Source: VBAS01 sp963773465 (GTDB lineage: Bacteria > Bacteroidota > Bacteroidia > Chitinophagales > Chitinophagaceae). From it: 64,000 nt of DNA. The stretch is from contig CAVZBF010000004.1 of NCBI GenBank assembly GCA_963773465.1, positions 1,178,001-1,242,000 of the forward strand, in the 5' to 3' direction. Below, piece by piece: positions 26,421-36,693 of the stretch. The position numbers and the translations under genes are program-made. The number at the start of each line of letters is the position of its first letter. Position 1 is the first letter of the stretch. Below the pieces are notes generated by a model. That model searched no databases. It saw only the letters and a list, made by a program, of their open reading frames with translations, and was not told the DNA's origin.

Positions 26421-28689
26421 ATGGCAACTGCATCAGCAAAAAAAACAATCAAGCCTACAAACGGCAAGTCTGTAGTTAAAAAGAAAGCCGATAGCTATCG
26501 GCTTGACCTTCATGTGGCTTTACAAGAACATTTTGGTCACAATTCTTTTAAAGGAAACCAGGAAAAGATCATTGAATCCCTGCTCGCAGGGCATGATACG
26601 TTCGTTATCAAACCAACCGGTGGTGGTAAAAGTTTATGTTATCAATTGCCTGCCCTGGTAAGCGAGGGAGTAGCAATTATCGTTTCTCCGCTTATTGCAT
26701 TAATGAAAAACCAGGTTGATCTAGTGAGAAGCTACAGCAGTAAAGATGATGTAGCGCATTTTTTAAATTCTACACTTACAAAAAAGGAAATAAAAGAAGT
26801 ACACGATGATCTGACTGACGGGCAGAACAAAAATGTTATATGTTGCCCCCGAAACATTGACCAAACAGGAGAACCTGGAATTTTTCAGCGATCTTAAGAT
26901 ATCTTTTTTCGCTGTGGATGAAGCACATTGTATTTCCGAATGGGGCCATGATTTTCGTCCCGAATATCGCCGTTTGCGGGAAATGATGATCCAGATAAAT
27001 CCAGACATCCCGATGATCGCGTTAACTGCAACAGCAACACCGAAAGTCCAAAGCGATATTATTAAGAATCTTGATCTCACGGACCCGAAAGTTTTTATTT
27101 CATCTTTTAATCGCCCCAATCTTTATTATGAAATAATTCCAAAGATCAAGAAAGATGATACCCTGAAGAATATGGCGAAGTTCATTGTTCAGAACAAAGG
27201 CAAAAGCGGGATCATTTACACTACAAATAGAAAAACGACCGAAGAACTTGCGGATATGCTGATGGCGAATGGCATTAAAGCGGTTGCTTATCATGCGGGG
27301 TTCGATAGCAAATTAAGATCGGATCGCCAGGATCAGTTCATGAATGAAGACGTGCAGGTGATCGTTGCCACTATTGCATTCGGAATGGGAATTGATAAAC
27401 CCGATATTCGTTTTGTAATACATTATAATATTCCAAAAAGCATTGAAAACTATTACCAGGAAACCGGCCGTGCGGGTCGTGATGGAATGGAAGGGAAATG
27501 TATTCTTTATTATTCTCATAAAGATGTGGCAAAACTGGAACACCTGATGCGTGATAAGCCACTGAGTGAAAGAGAAGTTGGTTCACAACTGATCAGCGAA
27601 ACAGTTGCTTTTGCGGAAAGTGGTGTTTGCAGAAGAAAAATTTTGTTGAGCTACTTTGGAGAAGAATATGAAAAAGACAAGTGTGGCAATTGCGACAACT
27701 GCCTTCATCCAAAAGAAAAGATAGAAGCAAAGGAAGAGGTAGTATGTGTACTGAAAGCCATTAAGGCTCTTGATGAACGTTTTGCTATGGAGTACGTGGT
27801 GAATATGATTTACGGAAGGCCTACTCCGCAAATAACAATGTATCGTCATGAAGGGCTTGATATATTTTCCAGCGGTTGTAATAAAGAACCGCATTTCTGG
27901 AATTCATTGATCAGGCAAATGTTGCTGGAAGGTTTATTGCAAAAAGATATTGAGGAATATGGGGTGCTTAAGTTTACGAAGAAAGGCACTGACTTTTTAA
28001 AGAAGCCAAAATCGTTTAAGATAGTTCTTAATGATACATATGAAGAAGCAAATGCAGATGATGATGAAGGAGCTGAAACCGTTGAAGGCGCTGCACTGGA
28101 TGATAGATTGTTCGAAATGCTGAAGGAGCTTCGTCAAAAAGAAGCAAAGAAAAAAAATCTTCCGCCTTTTGTGCTTTTCCTTGAATCCTCATTGCAGGAT
28201 ATGGCGACGCTATATCCTATCACGCTTGCAGATCTGGAGAAATGCCAGGGTGTAAGTAAAGGGAAGGCGATCCGGTACGGAAAGCCATTCATAGACCTGA
28301 TCGCAAAGTATGTGGAGGATAATAATATCGAAAGGCCCGATGATTTTGTAATGAAAAGTGTGGTGAATAAAAGCGGCAACAAAGTTTTTATTATTCAGAA
28401 CATTGATAAAAAAATTCCATTGGAAACCATTGCCAAGAATAAAGGCATGAAGATGGATGAGTTACTGGAAGAAATGGAAACTATTGCAGGAAGCGGCACC
28501 AAACTCAATCTCGATTATGCTTTATCGCAGATCCTTGATGAATATGACCAGGAAGAGATCATCGAGTATTTTAAAGGCTGCGAAACATCATCATTGCAGG
28601 TGGCGCAGGAAGAATTGGCCGAACATAATTTTACATGGGAGCAATTAAAGATGATGCGAATAAAATTTCTTGGGCAGTACGGAATGTAA
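26421..28689 (+). CDS. recQ: ATP-dependent DNA helicase RecQ, one frameshift
   Basis: 3'-5' DNA helicase of recombination repair. Walker A is in KPTGGGKSLCYQLPAL, Walker B/DEAH is DEAHCISEWGHDFRPEY, then ALTATATPKV, FNRPNLYYE, AYHAGFD, VIVATIAFGMGIDKPDIRFVIHYNIPKSIENYYQETGRAGRDG, the RQC zinc ligands CRRKILLSYFGE and CGNCDNC, and an HRDC domain. Removing one G of GGG at 26820-26822 restores RTKMLYVAPETLTKQENLEFF across the break, giving about 755 residues. The N-terminal linker contains a perfect 20-bp palindrome (26485-26504). Confidence 0.94.
26485..26504. repeat. Perfect 20-bp palindrome within recQ
   Basis: Arms AAGCCGATAG and CTATCGGCTT are perfect reverse complements with no loop. It codes for part of the KKADSYRL linker ahead of the helicase domain. 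It shares the CCGAT...ATCGG core with the elements at 5935-5971 and 23186-23203. Confidence 0.7.
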
Positions 28690-28720
28690 TTTGATCCTTA
28701 AAACAAAAATGATATTTAAA

Positions 28721-28751
28721 AGCCCCGTCCCGCCTCAGGCAAGACGGGGCT
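28721..28751. terminator. Bidirectional terminator between recQ and the OmpA gene
   Basis: AGCCCCGTC (28721-28729) and GACGGGGCT (28743-28751) pair perfectly over 9 bp with a 13-nt loop. A TTTTAAAT tail follows on the minus strand, a weaker TAATTATTTT tail on the plus strand. It serves two convergent genes. Confidence 0.8.
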
Positions 28752-28758
28752 AATTATT

Positions 28759-29649
28759 TTAGGTTTTTTTTGGTTCAAGAAGCTGGAAGAATTGATCAAG
28801 TTGCGGAAGGATCACGATTCTTGTTCTTCTATTGATTGCACGATTGTCACTGGTATTATTATCTATCAGCGGGAGATATTCTCCGCGCCCTGACGCTGCC
28901 ATTTTTCTTGGATCAAGACCATATTGATTTTGTAAGATCCTTACAACAGCTGTGGCTCTTTTAACACTCAGGTCCCAATTGTCAAGCAATACACCGCTTT
29001 TGTAAGGAACATTATCAGTATGTCCTTCAACCAAAAATTCAATATCAGGCTGATTTTTTAATACCATCGCAACTTTACCTAATACTTCTTTTGCTTGTGG
29101 TGTTACTTCATATTTGCCCGTTCTGAAAAGCATTTTATCTGAAATATCAATATATACAACGCCTTTATCAACTTTGATATTAATATCCTGGTCATTCATG
29201 TTGCCGATAGCGCCTTTCAAATTCATGACCAGCGCCATGTTTAATGAATCCTTCCGGGCCATTGCGGTTTGCAGATCGACAATATAGGCGTCTTTAGCCC
29301 CGATATTATCCAATGATTTTTTAATGCTTTCAGCTTGTGAAGAAGTAATAACTGACAGGTCCTGTAACTGTTTTAATACCGTTGTATTGTTATCCTTTAA
29401 AAAATCCATCTGTTTGTTCATGTCGGCGATCCGGCCATTAAGATTTGCTTTTTCAGCTTCCAGGTCTGATTTGTCTTTTGCCAACTTTGCTTTATCATTA
29501 TTGCAGTTGCTCAGATCACCTTCGAGCTGTGAGTGTTTAACTTGCAAATTCGCATAGTCCGCTTGTGATTGTTTATACTTTTTGCTGCTTACACAAGAAA
29601 AAAGAAAAACGGATAGAAATAATGAAGCGGTAATTAATTTGAGCTTCAT
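28759..29649 (-). CDS. OmpA-family peptidoglycan-binding lipoprotein
   Basis: A 296-residue outer-membrane lipoprotein. The signal MKLKLITASLFLSVFLFSC has a clear lipobox (LFSC). Residues about 25-110 form a long coiled coil (NCNNDKAKLAKDKSDLEAEKANLNGRIADMNKQM). The C-terminal OmpA/MotB domain carries LFRTGKYEVTPQAKEVLGKVA, VEGHTDNVPYK, NWDLSVKRATAVVRIL, ASGRGEYLPL and NRRTRIVI, which bind peptidoglycan. It probably ties the outer membrane to the wall. Confidence 0.93.
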   Translation of the reverse strand: MKLKLITASLFLSVFLFSCVSSKKYKQSQADYANLQVKHSQLEGDLSNCNNDKAKLAKDKSDLEAEKANLNGRIADMNKQMDFLKDNNTTVLKQLQDLSVITSSQAESIKKSLDNIGAKDAYIVDLQTAMARKDSLNMALVMNLKGAIGNMNDQDINIKVDKGVVYIDISDKMLFRTGKYEVTPQAKEVLGKVAMVLKNQPDIEFLVEGHTDNVPYKSGVLLDNWDLSVKRATAVVRILQNQYGLDPRKMAASGRGEYLPLIDNNTSDNRAINRRTRIVILPQLDQFFQLLEPKKT

Positions 29650-29772
29650 AAAATGTGTTTTAATGAAAAATAATTTTTAGTAAGGGATAATGTCCAAACC
29701 GGGTGCCAACATTGACATTATTCAAAAAAATTGTTTTATAATAAATCAGTAACTTAGAACTACCTGAAACTA

Positions 29773-30498
29773 ATGTATATGCAACGCTTGCTTACTTACT
29801 GCTGTTTTTCACTTCTTTGTTTTACTGCTGCTTCGCAAAAAACTGTTGATGTAGATAAGGAACCTGGCAGAACCGGCGGGGCAGTAAATTATCTGTATAC
29901 GGTGGCCGGTACACCCTTTCTCAGCACCAAGTTTGCCAGGGTGGTAGAAGGTTCCCCATTTTTTAATGAAAAAATGATGCGTGGTGCCGTCATTTCGAGT
30001 GAAGGGAAAGAGTATAAGAACATATTGATACGTCTTAATCTTTTGGAATCCCAGGTAAATTTTTTAAACGATAAAGAAATTGAATTGATCGCTTCCACAC
30101 CGATCAGGGAAGTAGTAGTTTGGGATACCATATTCAATAACGATCATCGTTTTATCTTCTCGGATTATATTGAATCAACGAATAAGCCCGAAAAAGGTTT
30201 TTACGAATTATTGCAAACAGGTAAAGCCGAACTGTATAAACAATATCAAAAACGAATTTTGGAAAACAAGCCATATGGCTCTGCAACAGTTGAACAAACT
30301 ATTCAAACCCATTTGCGTTACTGCGTTCTGGTAAATGGCAAATGGAGCAAATTAAATAAATTAAAAGATGTCCCATCAGCTTTTCCTGATAAGAAAGATG
30401 AGGTATCGAAATTTATCAGTGAAAAAAAATTATCGGGAGACAACGAAAAAAACTTTGTAACGGTACTGAATTATTATAATAGCCTGGTAAGCCAGTAA
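29773..30498 (+). CDS. Secreted protein of unknown function
   Basis: A 241-residue protein with a signal peptide (MQRLLTYCCFSLLCFTAASQ). The mature part has GGAVNYLYTVAGTPFLSTKFARVVEGSPFFNEKMMRGAVISSEGKEY, and a C-terminal helical region rich in Lys. It may be of a Bacteroidota-restricted periplasmic family that I cannot name. It is divergent from the OmpA gene and not obviously in an operon with the receptor 230 bp downstream. Confidence 0.65.
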   Translation: MYMQRLLTYCCFSLLCFTAASQKTVDVDKEPGRTGGAVNYLYTVAGTPFLSTKFARVVEGSPFFNEKMMRGAVISSEGKEYKNILIRLNLLESQVNFLNDKEIELIASTPIREVVVWDTIFNNDHRFIFSDYIESTNKPEKGFYELLQTGKAELYKQYQKRILENKPYGSATVEQTIQTHLRYCVLVNGKWSKLNKLKDVPSAFPDKKDEVSKFISEKKLSGDNEKNFVTVLNYYNSLVSQ

Positions 30499-30625
30499 CA
30501 AATTATTTTACCTGAACGGCTATATACGATCATTAATCTCTTGTTTCCAATTGCCGGCTTCGCTACACGTGGTGTTCATTTGTACTTTGGTAATTCTATT
30601 TCTTTCAATGTAAAAATCAGACAGG

Positions 30626-30645
30626 GTTAACTTCCATTAACCCCA
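30626..30645. promoter_or_regulatory. Inverted repeat upstream of the outer-membrane receptor gene
   Basis: GGGTTAA and TTAACCC form a perfect 7-bp inverted repeat with a 6-nt spacer, 84 bp before the receptor ATG. It could be an operator or the terminator stem of the upstream gene; there is no T run. Confidence 0.35.
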
Positions 30646-30728
30646 CTCATAGTTACATATTTACTCCTTATCATTTATCTCTACGAAATGGTTCGTTTAA
30701 AGCTCATTTTTGTTGCAAAAGCTTCTTT

Positions 30729-33185
30729 ATGCAAAAGATCATACTAACTCTCATCATATTTTTTATTTCATGTTGTATTGCTACCGCGCAGACCACCGGT
30801 CGAGGTAAGATCACCGGTAAAATATTGGATGAACAGCAAAAACCTATTGACGGAGCAACCGCCGAGTTATTGAGAGCAAAAGACTCATCACTAGTTAAAG
30901 TTGCGATCAGTAACAAATCAGGAGTAATAGAATTTGAGAACATTCGCTTCGGCTCTTACCTTGTAAGAACAACATCTGTTAATCGTGAAAGATCTTTCTC
31001 ATCAGTTGTCACTCTTTCGGCAGAGGATAATGCTATTACATTAGCCGATATAGCACTTAAACCTGCAGCAAAGGAATTACAATCTGTACAGGTAACCGGT
31101 CGAAAGCCTTTTATTCAGCAAATGACAGATCGAATTGTGGTGAATGTAGAAAACAGTGTGATCAATGCGGGAAGTTCTGCTTTTGATGTGTTAGAAAGAT
31201 CGCCCGGTGTTTTAATCGATGGAAATGATAACCTGAGCATGCGTGGTAAAGCCGGAGTTATTATTATGATCGATGGCAAGCCAAGTCCGATGAGCGGATC
31301 AGATCTTGTAAATTATTTGCGCAGTCTTCCGTCAAATGCTATTGAAAGAATTGAACTCATTACAAATCCATCTGCCAGGTATGATGCAGCCGGTAATGCC
31401 GGCATCATCGATATCCGTATGAAAAAAGATCAGCGATTTGGAACCAATGGTTCTTTTACTGCAGGGTATGGACAGGGAATTTATCCAAAAGCAAATGCCG
31501 GTATCAATTTTAATTACCGGAATAAAAAAGTAAACCTGTTTGGCGGATATAATTATAGCTACCGGATGAACCTGAACCACCTGCTTCTTGACCGTAATTT
31601 TTTTACCAACGGACAATTTGCCGGGCAGGATCTGAAAGATAACTATACAAAGATCCCCTTGTATTTGAATTCGCTTCGCTTTGGTGCCGATTTTTATCCA
31701 AACAAAAAAACAGTTTACGGTTTTGTTATCAATAGCAATTTAAATTCATTTAAGCCGTACAACAATAACAGCTCTGTAGTAATTGGAAGTAACAAGCAGC
31801 GTCTTTATACTTTTAATACACAAACAAAGAATGATAACCAAAACAAAAACATAGCCGCCAACTTTAATATCAAACATACATTCGATTCAACGGGGCGTGA
31901 GCTAACCGCTGATCTTGACTATGCCTATTTCAATACTGATAACTCTTCAAGAGTATCTACACAATATCATAAGCTCGATGGCAGCAGTATGCAACCTGAT
32001 TATATTCTCGATGGCTTACAGGATGGCAACTTAAATCTTTCTACTGCAAAAGCTGATTATGTGCATCCGTTGAAAAAGAAGGCGAGGATCGAAACAGGAT
32101 TTAAAACAAGTTTTGTAAGTGCAGATAACGATGCCCATTTCTTTAACATGAGCAGCGGCTCGCCGGTTGATGATGAAAATAAGACCAATCATTTTTATTA
32201 TGATGAAAATATAAATGCGGCATATTTCATTTATAAAAAAGAATTTAAAAAATTTAGTTACCAGTTTGGCGTGCGGGCTGAAAATACGAATGTAAAAACA
32301 AGACAGGTGAAGGGCGATATTCGCTGGGACTCTTCGTATACTCAACTTTTCCCAAGTGCCTATTTTAATTATAGTATTAAAGAAGATCAGCGGATCGGCG
32401 TTTCAGTAAGCCGCAGGATCGATCGTCCCAATTATTCTCAACTGAATCCTTTTCTTTTTCTCATCGATGTGACCACTTATGCAACGGGTAATCCTTCTTT
32501 ATTGCCACAATTCACCTGGGCCTATGAACTCAATTACTCCATTAAAAATATAAATCTTACACTTGGATATAGTCATACAAAGAAAAATCAAAACATTGTT
32601 ATCGCCCGGTTCAAAGAAGTGTTTCCGAATATACCAGCAGAAGACAATGTAACCGTGCAGATACCGGTAAATCTTTCTTCATCTGATTATTTTGGGCTTA
32701 CTATTGCGGCTCCAATCCGCATCAGCAAGTGGTGGAATATGATCAACAATGCAAATGTTTTTTATAATCATTTCAATGGCAGCCTTGGCGGCACTACACT
32801 TGATAAAGGACGAGCTGTTGCCGATCTTCGTACCAACAATACATTCACATTTAAAAAAGGATGGACAGCAGAATTCAGCGCTAGCTACAATACAGGTGGA
32901 CAATATGGATTTATGGTTACAAGACCTCAATGGGCTGTGGGTGCCGGTGTGCAAAAAACATTCTGGCAAGGCAAAGGCCAACTGCGATTTAACATAACCG
33001 ATATTTTCTGGACCAATTTACCACGAGCCACCATCACTTATGATAACTACATCGAGATATGGAGAGCTTACCGTGAATCAAGGGTCGCGAATTTAAGTTT
33101 CACTTACCGCTTCGGCAGCAATAAAGTATTGCAGGCACGCCGGAGAACAACGGGATCAGAAGAAGAAAGACAAAGAGCACAATAA
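30729..33185 (+). CDS. Outer-membrane beta-barrel receptor (carboxypeptidase-regulatory, plug and OMP_b-brl_3 domains)
   Basis: An 818-residue TonB-dependent-receptor-like protein. A signal peptide ends at about CIATAQ. Residues 28-110 form a CarboxypepD_reg-like domain (GKITGKILDEQQKPIDGATAELL). The plug domain spans VTGRKPFIQQMTDRIVVNVENSVINAG, SAFDVLERSPGVLIDGNDNLSMRGKAGVIIMIDGKP and ITNPSARYDAAGNAGIIDIR. The rest is a barrel with regular alternating strands ending in NLSFTYRFGSNK. Ligand unknown. An AraC-type gene is convergent immediately downstream. Confidence 0.88.
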   Translation: MQKIILTLIIFFISCCIATAQTTGRGKITGKILDEQQKPIDGATAELLRAKDSSLVKVAISNKSGVIEFENIRFGSYLVRTTSVNRERSFSSVVTLSAEDNAITLADIALKPAAKELQSVQVTGRKPFIQQMTDRIVVNVENSVINAGSSAFDVLERSPGVLIDGNDNLSMRGKAGVIIMIDGKPSPMSGSDLVNYLRSLPSNAIERIELITNPSARYDAAGNAGIIDIRMKKDQRFGTNGSFTAGYGQGIYPKANAGINFNYRNKKVNLFGGYNYSYRMNLNHLLLDRNFFTNGQFAGQDLKDNYTKIPLYLNSLRFGADFYPNKKTVYGFVINSNLNSFKPYNNNSSVVIGSNKQRLYTFNTQTKNDNQNKNIAANFNIKHTFDSTGRELTADLDYAYFNTDNSSRVSTQYHKLDGSSMQPDYILDGLQDGNLNLSTAKADYVHPLKKKARIETGFKTSFVSADNDAHFFNMSSGSPVDDENKTNHFYYDENINAAYFIYKKEFKKFSYQFGVRAENTNVKTRQVKGDIRWDSSYTQLFPSAYFNYSIKEDQRIGVSVSRRIDRPNYSQLNPFLFLIDVTTYATGNPSLLPQFTWAYELNYSIKNINLTLGYSHTKKNQNIVIARFKEVFPNIPAEDNVTVQIPVNLSSSDYFGLTIAAPIRISKWWNMINNANVFYNHFNGSLGGTTLDKGRAVADLRTNNTFTFKKGWTAEFSASYNTGGQYGFMVTRPQWAVGAGVQKTFWQGKGQLRFNITDIFWTNLPRATITYDNYIEIWRAYRESRVANLSFTYRFGSNKVLQARRRTTGSEEERQRAQ

Positions 33186-33198
33186 AATTAGTATAGCC

Positions 33199-34110
33199 TT
33201 ATTTTGTTTTCTCATGTGTAGACGAGCCGGTATTCTTACCGGCTTTATTTTTTCTCATGGCCTGCAGTAATTGTAAATGCGGTTTAATATGTTTCAATGT
33301 ATCGTTATGAAAAAATTGTTTCAGGTGTTTATAGAAATGACTGAAATCATAATACCCGTAATCACCGGAATCAAAATTTTTTGGTGTGGAAAGAATAGCA
33401 CTGACAGCTTTTCGAATTCGTAATATTTGTAATGCTGTTTTACTGTTTACTCCCGTACATGCACGGAAATATCGTTGCAGTGTTCGTGCAGATACATGAT
33501 ATTTTGCAGCGAGTTCTTCAACCGGTATGTTGTAACTATTTTTCTTTACAGCAACATCAAGAATAGAGGTAACGATATTTACCGGTTGTAGTGATCCCTC
33601 GTATTTGTCCAGTTTCTGTTCATAATAATCCATTAAGAGTTGTACCCGCTTTTCAAATGAGGATGCTTTTTTTATTTTGTTCAATATTCCCGGCTCTGCG
33701 AGGTAGCTTAACGGGAATATGGCACCACTATAATCTGCAAAATCAATTTTCTTTTCGAAGATCACAGGACTCACTTTGAATTTAATTCCAAACAACACAT
33801 TGCCTGGCTGGTGAAAACATTCAATAAATCCTGGCCGTGGAAGAAACCCATCTGTCTTCATATTAAATTTCGAATCCTCTACCTGCATTACAAATGGAGT
33901 ACCCAAATTGACAAGATATGTATATCCAAGATTAGGAAACAAGGCATCACTAAAACCTTTTGGATATTGCCGCCACAGCTTCTCAAATTTTGTTTGCCAG
34001 AAAAAATCAATGAACAATGATAATTTTCCGTGCACATGATGCCGGTAATAATTGTCTTCAAAGTGGTCAGTATGGATAAACTCAATATGCCGCACAACGG
34101 AAGATAACAA
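33199..34110 (-). CDS. AraC-family transcriptional regulator
   Basis: A 303-residue protein with a DUF6597-like N-terminal half (PNLGYTYLVNLGTPFVM, GFLPRPGFIECFHQPGNVLFGIKF) and a C-terminal AraC DNA-binding domain: IPVEELAAKYHVSARTLQRYFRACTGVNSKTALQILRIRKAVSAIL, then a second HTH with YGYYDFSHFYKHLKQFF. It may control the receptor gene with which it converges, but that is inference. The plus-strand terminator of the receptor lies within its 3' coding end. Confidence 0.88.
   Translation of the reverse strand: MLSSVVRHIEFIHTDHFEDNYYRHHVHGKLSLFIDFFWQTKFEKLWRQYPKGFSDALFPNLGYTYLVNLGTPFVMQVEDSKFNMKTDGFLPRPGFIECFHQPGNVLFGIKFKVSPVIFEKKIDFADYSGAIFPLSYLAEPGILNKIKKASSFEKRVQLLMDYYEQKLDKYEGSLQPVNIVTSILDVAVKKNSYNIPVEELAAKYHVSARTLQRYFRACTGVNSKTALQILRIRKAVSAILSTPKNFDSGDYGYYDFSHFYKHLKQFFHNDTLKHIKPHLQLLQAMRKNKAGKNTGSSTHEKTK
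33225..33254 (+). terminator. Intrinsic terminator of the receptor gene inside the araC-type gene
   Basis: AGCCGGTA (33225-33232) and TACCGGCT (33237-33244) pair perfectly with a TTCT loop and a T-rich tail TTTATTTTTTT. It overlaps the last codons of the convergent regulator gene. Confidence 0.75.
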
Positions 34111-34225
34111 AGCTATTCATTGGTGAAAAATGAAAAAGGATGAGTGAACTTGATTCTATTTAATATAGGGGTTTGATTGCGATCATGCCAACAGGTCGAT
34201 CCGCTTAAAAAAGAAATTAATTTGT

Positions 34226-36111
34226 CTACAGCACTTCTACGCTCCGTTGAACAAATGCGGTAAGATCAGCGCCTTTTAACAATCCCTGCGCAAGCATAGC
34301 AAGATCGAAAGCCTGTTTAGCCAATACGGTTTGCTGTGCTTCATCAGCAGATAATATTTTGCTTACCAGTTTATGATTGGCATTTATAGATACTTTATAG
34401 CTATCAGGCATTTGGCCATAAAAATTCATTCCTCCGCCAAGCTTGCTCATGTCTTTCATACGACGCATCCATTCTTCCATAGTAATGGTTACCGGCATTG
34501 CATCAGGATGTGGCTATCTATTTCCACTTTCATAGATGCATTGTTGATCGCTTTTTCAAAAATGTTTTTCAGGTTGGCCGATTCTTCATCAGTAAGTGTA
34601 TGTTTCTGTTCATCTTCTTTTACGATCAGCTTATCCATCAGATCAGCATCCACTCTTTTCAATGAAGTTTTTTCCAGCTTCATTTCCAGGTGATGAATAA
34701 AATGCGTATCGATCGGTGAATTCATCAGCAACACATCATAATCTTTTTTATGCGCAGCCTGTACATAGCTGTCCTGTCTTCTCGGCATCAACGGTGTACA
34801 GGTATATAACTTGCCCGTTCTTGTCAGTTTGAAAATCCTTTACTTTGGCTGATATTCTTCCAATGTATATTTTTCATTGGTTGTGTTTTCCAGCAATAAA
34901 AACTCTTTGGCCTTTTCATAAAATTTTTCATCAGAGATAGCGCCATATTTTACAAATAAACCAATGTCATTCCATTTCTCTTCATACGCTTTGCGGTCTT
35001 TTCTGAACAGCTCACTTAGTTTATCTGCTACTTTCCGGCTGATATAACTATTGATCTTTTTTACATTGCTATCTGCCTGTAAAAAAGAGCGGCTTACATT
35101 CAGAGGAATATCGGGTGAATCGATAACCCCATGCAGCAGCAATAAGAATTCAGGCACAATATCTTTTACCTCATCGGTAATAAATACCTGGCGGCTGAAA
35201 AGTTTGATCTTGTTCTTCTGGTGATCTCAAAATCATTTTTCAGTTTGGGGAAATACAAAACACCGGTAAGGTTGAACGGATAATCAACATTCAGATGGAT
35301 CCAGAACAAAGGCTCTTCGGAGAAAGGATAAAGCTCACGGTAAAAATCAAGGTAGTCCTCATCTTTTAATTCAGCAGGGGCTTTGGTCCAGATTGGCGAA
35401 GTGTTATTAATGATGTTATCAACTTCAACCGATTTATATTTTGGCTTACCATCTGCATCTTCTCCATCTGGTACCGATTCGGTCTTTGTACCAAACTGTA
35501 CGGGCACCGGTAAAAATTTTGCATACTTATTCAGTATTTCACTGTATGCGATGCTCTTCCAAAAACTCTTCTTCTTCTGCATTGATGTATAGAATAACAT
35601 CCGTTCCTCTTTCAGTTCTGTTGCCTTCAGTGATCTCAAAACCGGTGCTGCCATCACAGACCCAACAGGCAGGCTCTGCACCGTCATGATAAGCTAACGT
35701 TTGGATCTCTACTTTATCCGCCACCATAAATGCAGAATAAAAACCCAGGCCAAAACGACCAATGATCTCATTGGCATCGTTAGCTTCTTTGAATTTTTCC
35801 AAAAACTCAGTAGCCCCGGAAAAAGCCACCTGGTTGATATATTTTTTTATTTCATCTGCCGTCATTCCAATGCCGCTGTCAGAAACAGTGATGGTCTTTG
35901 CATTTTCATCTACGGCTACCTTCACTTTCAAATCGCCCAGTTCTTTATTATAATGACCCAGTGAAGCCAGCCTTTTTATTTTCTGTGTGGCATCTACAGC
36001 ATTGCTCACCAGCTCCCGTAAAAAGATCTCATGATCTGAATAAAGAAATTTCTTAATGATGGGAAATATATTCTCGGTATTAACGGAAATGGTTCCTTTC
36101 TCCTGTACCAT
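34226..36111 (-). CDS. htpG: Molecular chaperone HtpG (Hsp90), five indels
   Basis: Cytosolic ATP-dependent chaperone. The GHKL ATPase domain has LVSNAVDATQKI, SDSGIGMTADEI and IGRFGLGFYSAFMVADKV. The middle domain has NTSPIWTKAPAELKDEDYLDFYRELYPFSEEPLFWIHLNVDYPFNLTG and HGVIDSPDIPLNVSRSFLQ. The C-terminal domain has VTITMEEWMRRMKDM. Breaks lie at about 35553-35560 (+1), 35220-35223 (+2), 34843-34846 (-1), 34775-34780 (+1) and 34505-34510 (-1). Correcting all five gives 627 residues, the usual Bacteroidota length. All domains are present and conserved, which argues strongly for sequencing errors. A TATCTTTG -7-like site (36148-36155) precedes it. Confidence 0.93.
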
Positions 36112-36147
36112 GGTAAAATGTAAGTTTTAGGTTATCTATTAGGTGGG

Positions 36148-36155
36148 CAAAGATA
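36148..36155 (-). promoter_or_regulatory. Candidate -7 element of htpG
   Basis: Reads TATCTTTG on the minus strand, a TAnnTTTG match 36 bp before the htpG start. No clear -33 is seen. Confidence 0.4.
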
Positions 36156-36225
36156 GCAAGGGTTATTCCAGTGAGAAGAATTTTGCCAGATTGACAGAGA
36201 TATTTAGTGTCTCAAATGGTTTTTT

Positions 36226-36303
36226 AACCACAGAGGCATTGAGTTCACAAGGAGGCACGGAGAATATCCCCGTGTAACTTAGTGTCACTCTGCCTCCGTG
36301 GTT
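36226..36303. repeat. Long imperfect palindrome of the 'accacagagg' type
   Basis: Ends AACCACAGAGGCA (36226-36238) and TGCCTCCGTGGTT (36291-36303) pair at 12 of 13. An inner CACGG/CCGTG hairpin is nested. It is intergenic between htpG and the CsbD-like gene. Repeats with this core are common in Bacteroidota genomes as far as I recall. Confidence 0.65.
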
Positions 36304-36365
36304 TAATTTTATTTTCAAACTGAGAATTTGTCCAGAAAAAGTGCCGGTAATTAGTACCGGTTGCC

Positions 36366-36398
36366 TAGGAATCCAATACTGAAAGATTCGGATTCCTA
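36366..36398. terminator. Hairpin just after the CsbD-like gene
   Basis: TAGGAATCC (36366-36374) and GGATTCCTA (36390-36398) pair perfectly over 9 bp, 7 bp past the CsbD-like stop. It lacks a U run in that direction, so termination would be Rho-assisted or it is a processing hairpin. Confidence 0.5.
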
Positions 36399-36405
36399 AA
36401 CATTT

Positions 36406-36624
36406 TTAACCCGCCAAGTCCTTATTAGATGAAATACTTTCAATATATGCAATAATAGATGAGCGGCTTTTATGCATCACCTTTTCCAAACGTGATAGTA
36501 ACTCATCTTCTTTTCCTGGTTCGTATTCAAGATCAGCATCGGTAAGATTTATATTGCTTTCCTTCATGCGTTCTTTCACTTTTTCCCAGGGAGATTCTAA
36601 ATTTATTTTGATATCCTTTTCCAT
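36406..36624 (-). CDS. CsbD-like small stress protein
   Basis: A 72-residue acidic, helical protein. SPWEKVKERMKESNINLTDADLEYEPGKEDELLSRLEKVMHKSRSSIIAYIES follows the CsbD pattern (W-x-x-x-K, then LTDxDL and a GKxxELLxRL block). CsbD proteins accumulate in general stress; biochemical role unknown. Isolated gene with its own hairpin downstream. Confidence 0.72.
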   Translation of the reverse strand: MEKDIKINLESPWEKVKERMKESNINLTDADLEYEPGKEDELLSRLEKVMHKSRSSIIAYIESISSNKDLAG

Positions 36625-36693
36625 GTAAATAGTTTGAACAAGTAGTTCAAATAAGATACCAACCTTAATAATTGAAGGGTAATAGCGAATAGT

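Noticed and set aside
34226..36111. htpG as a pseudogene
   Set aside because: All domains and conserved motifs are intact once indels are corrected; there are no in-frame nonsense or domain losses.
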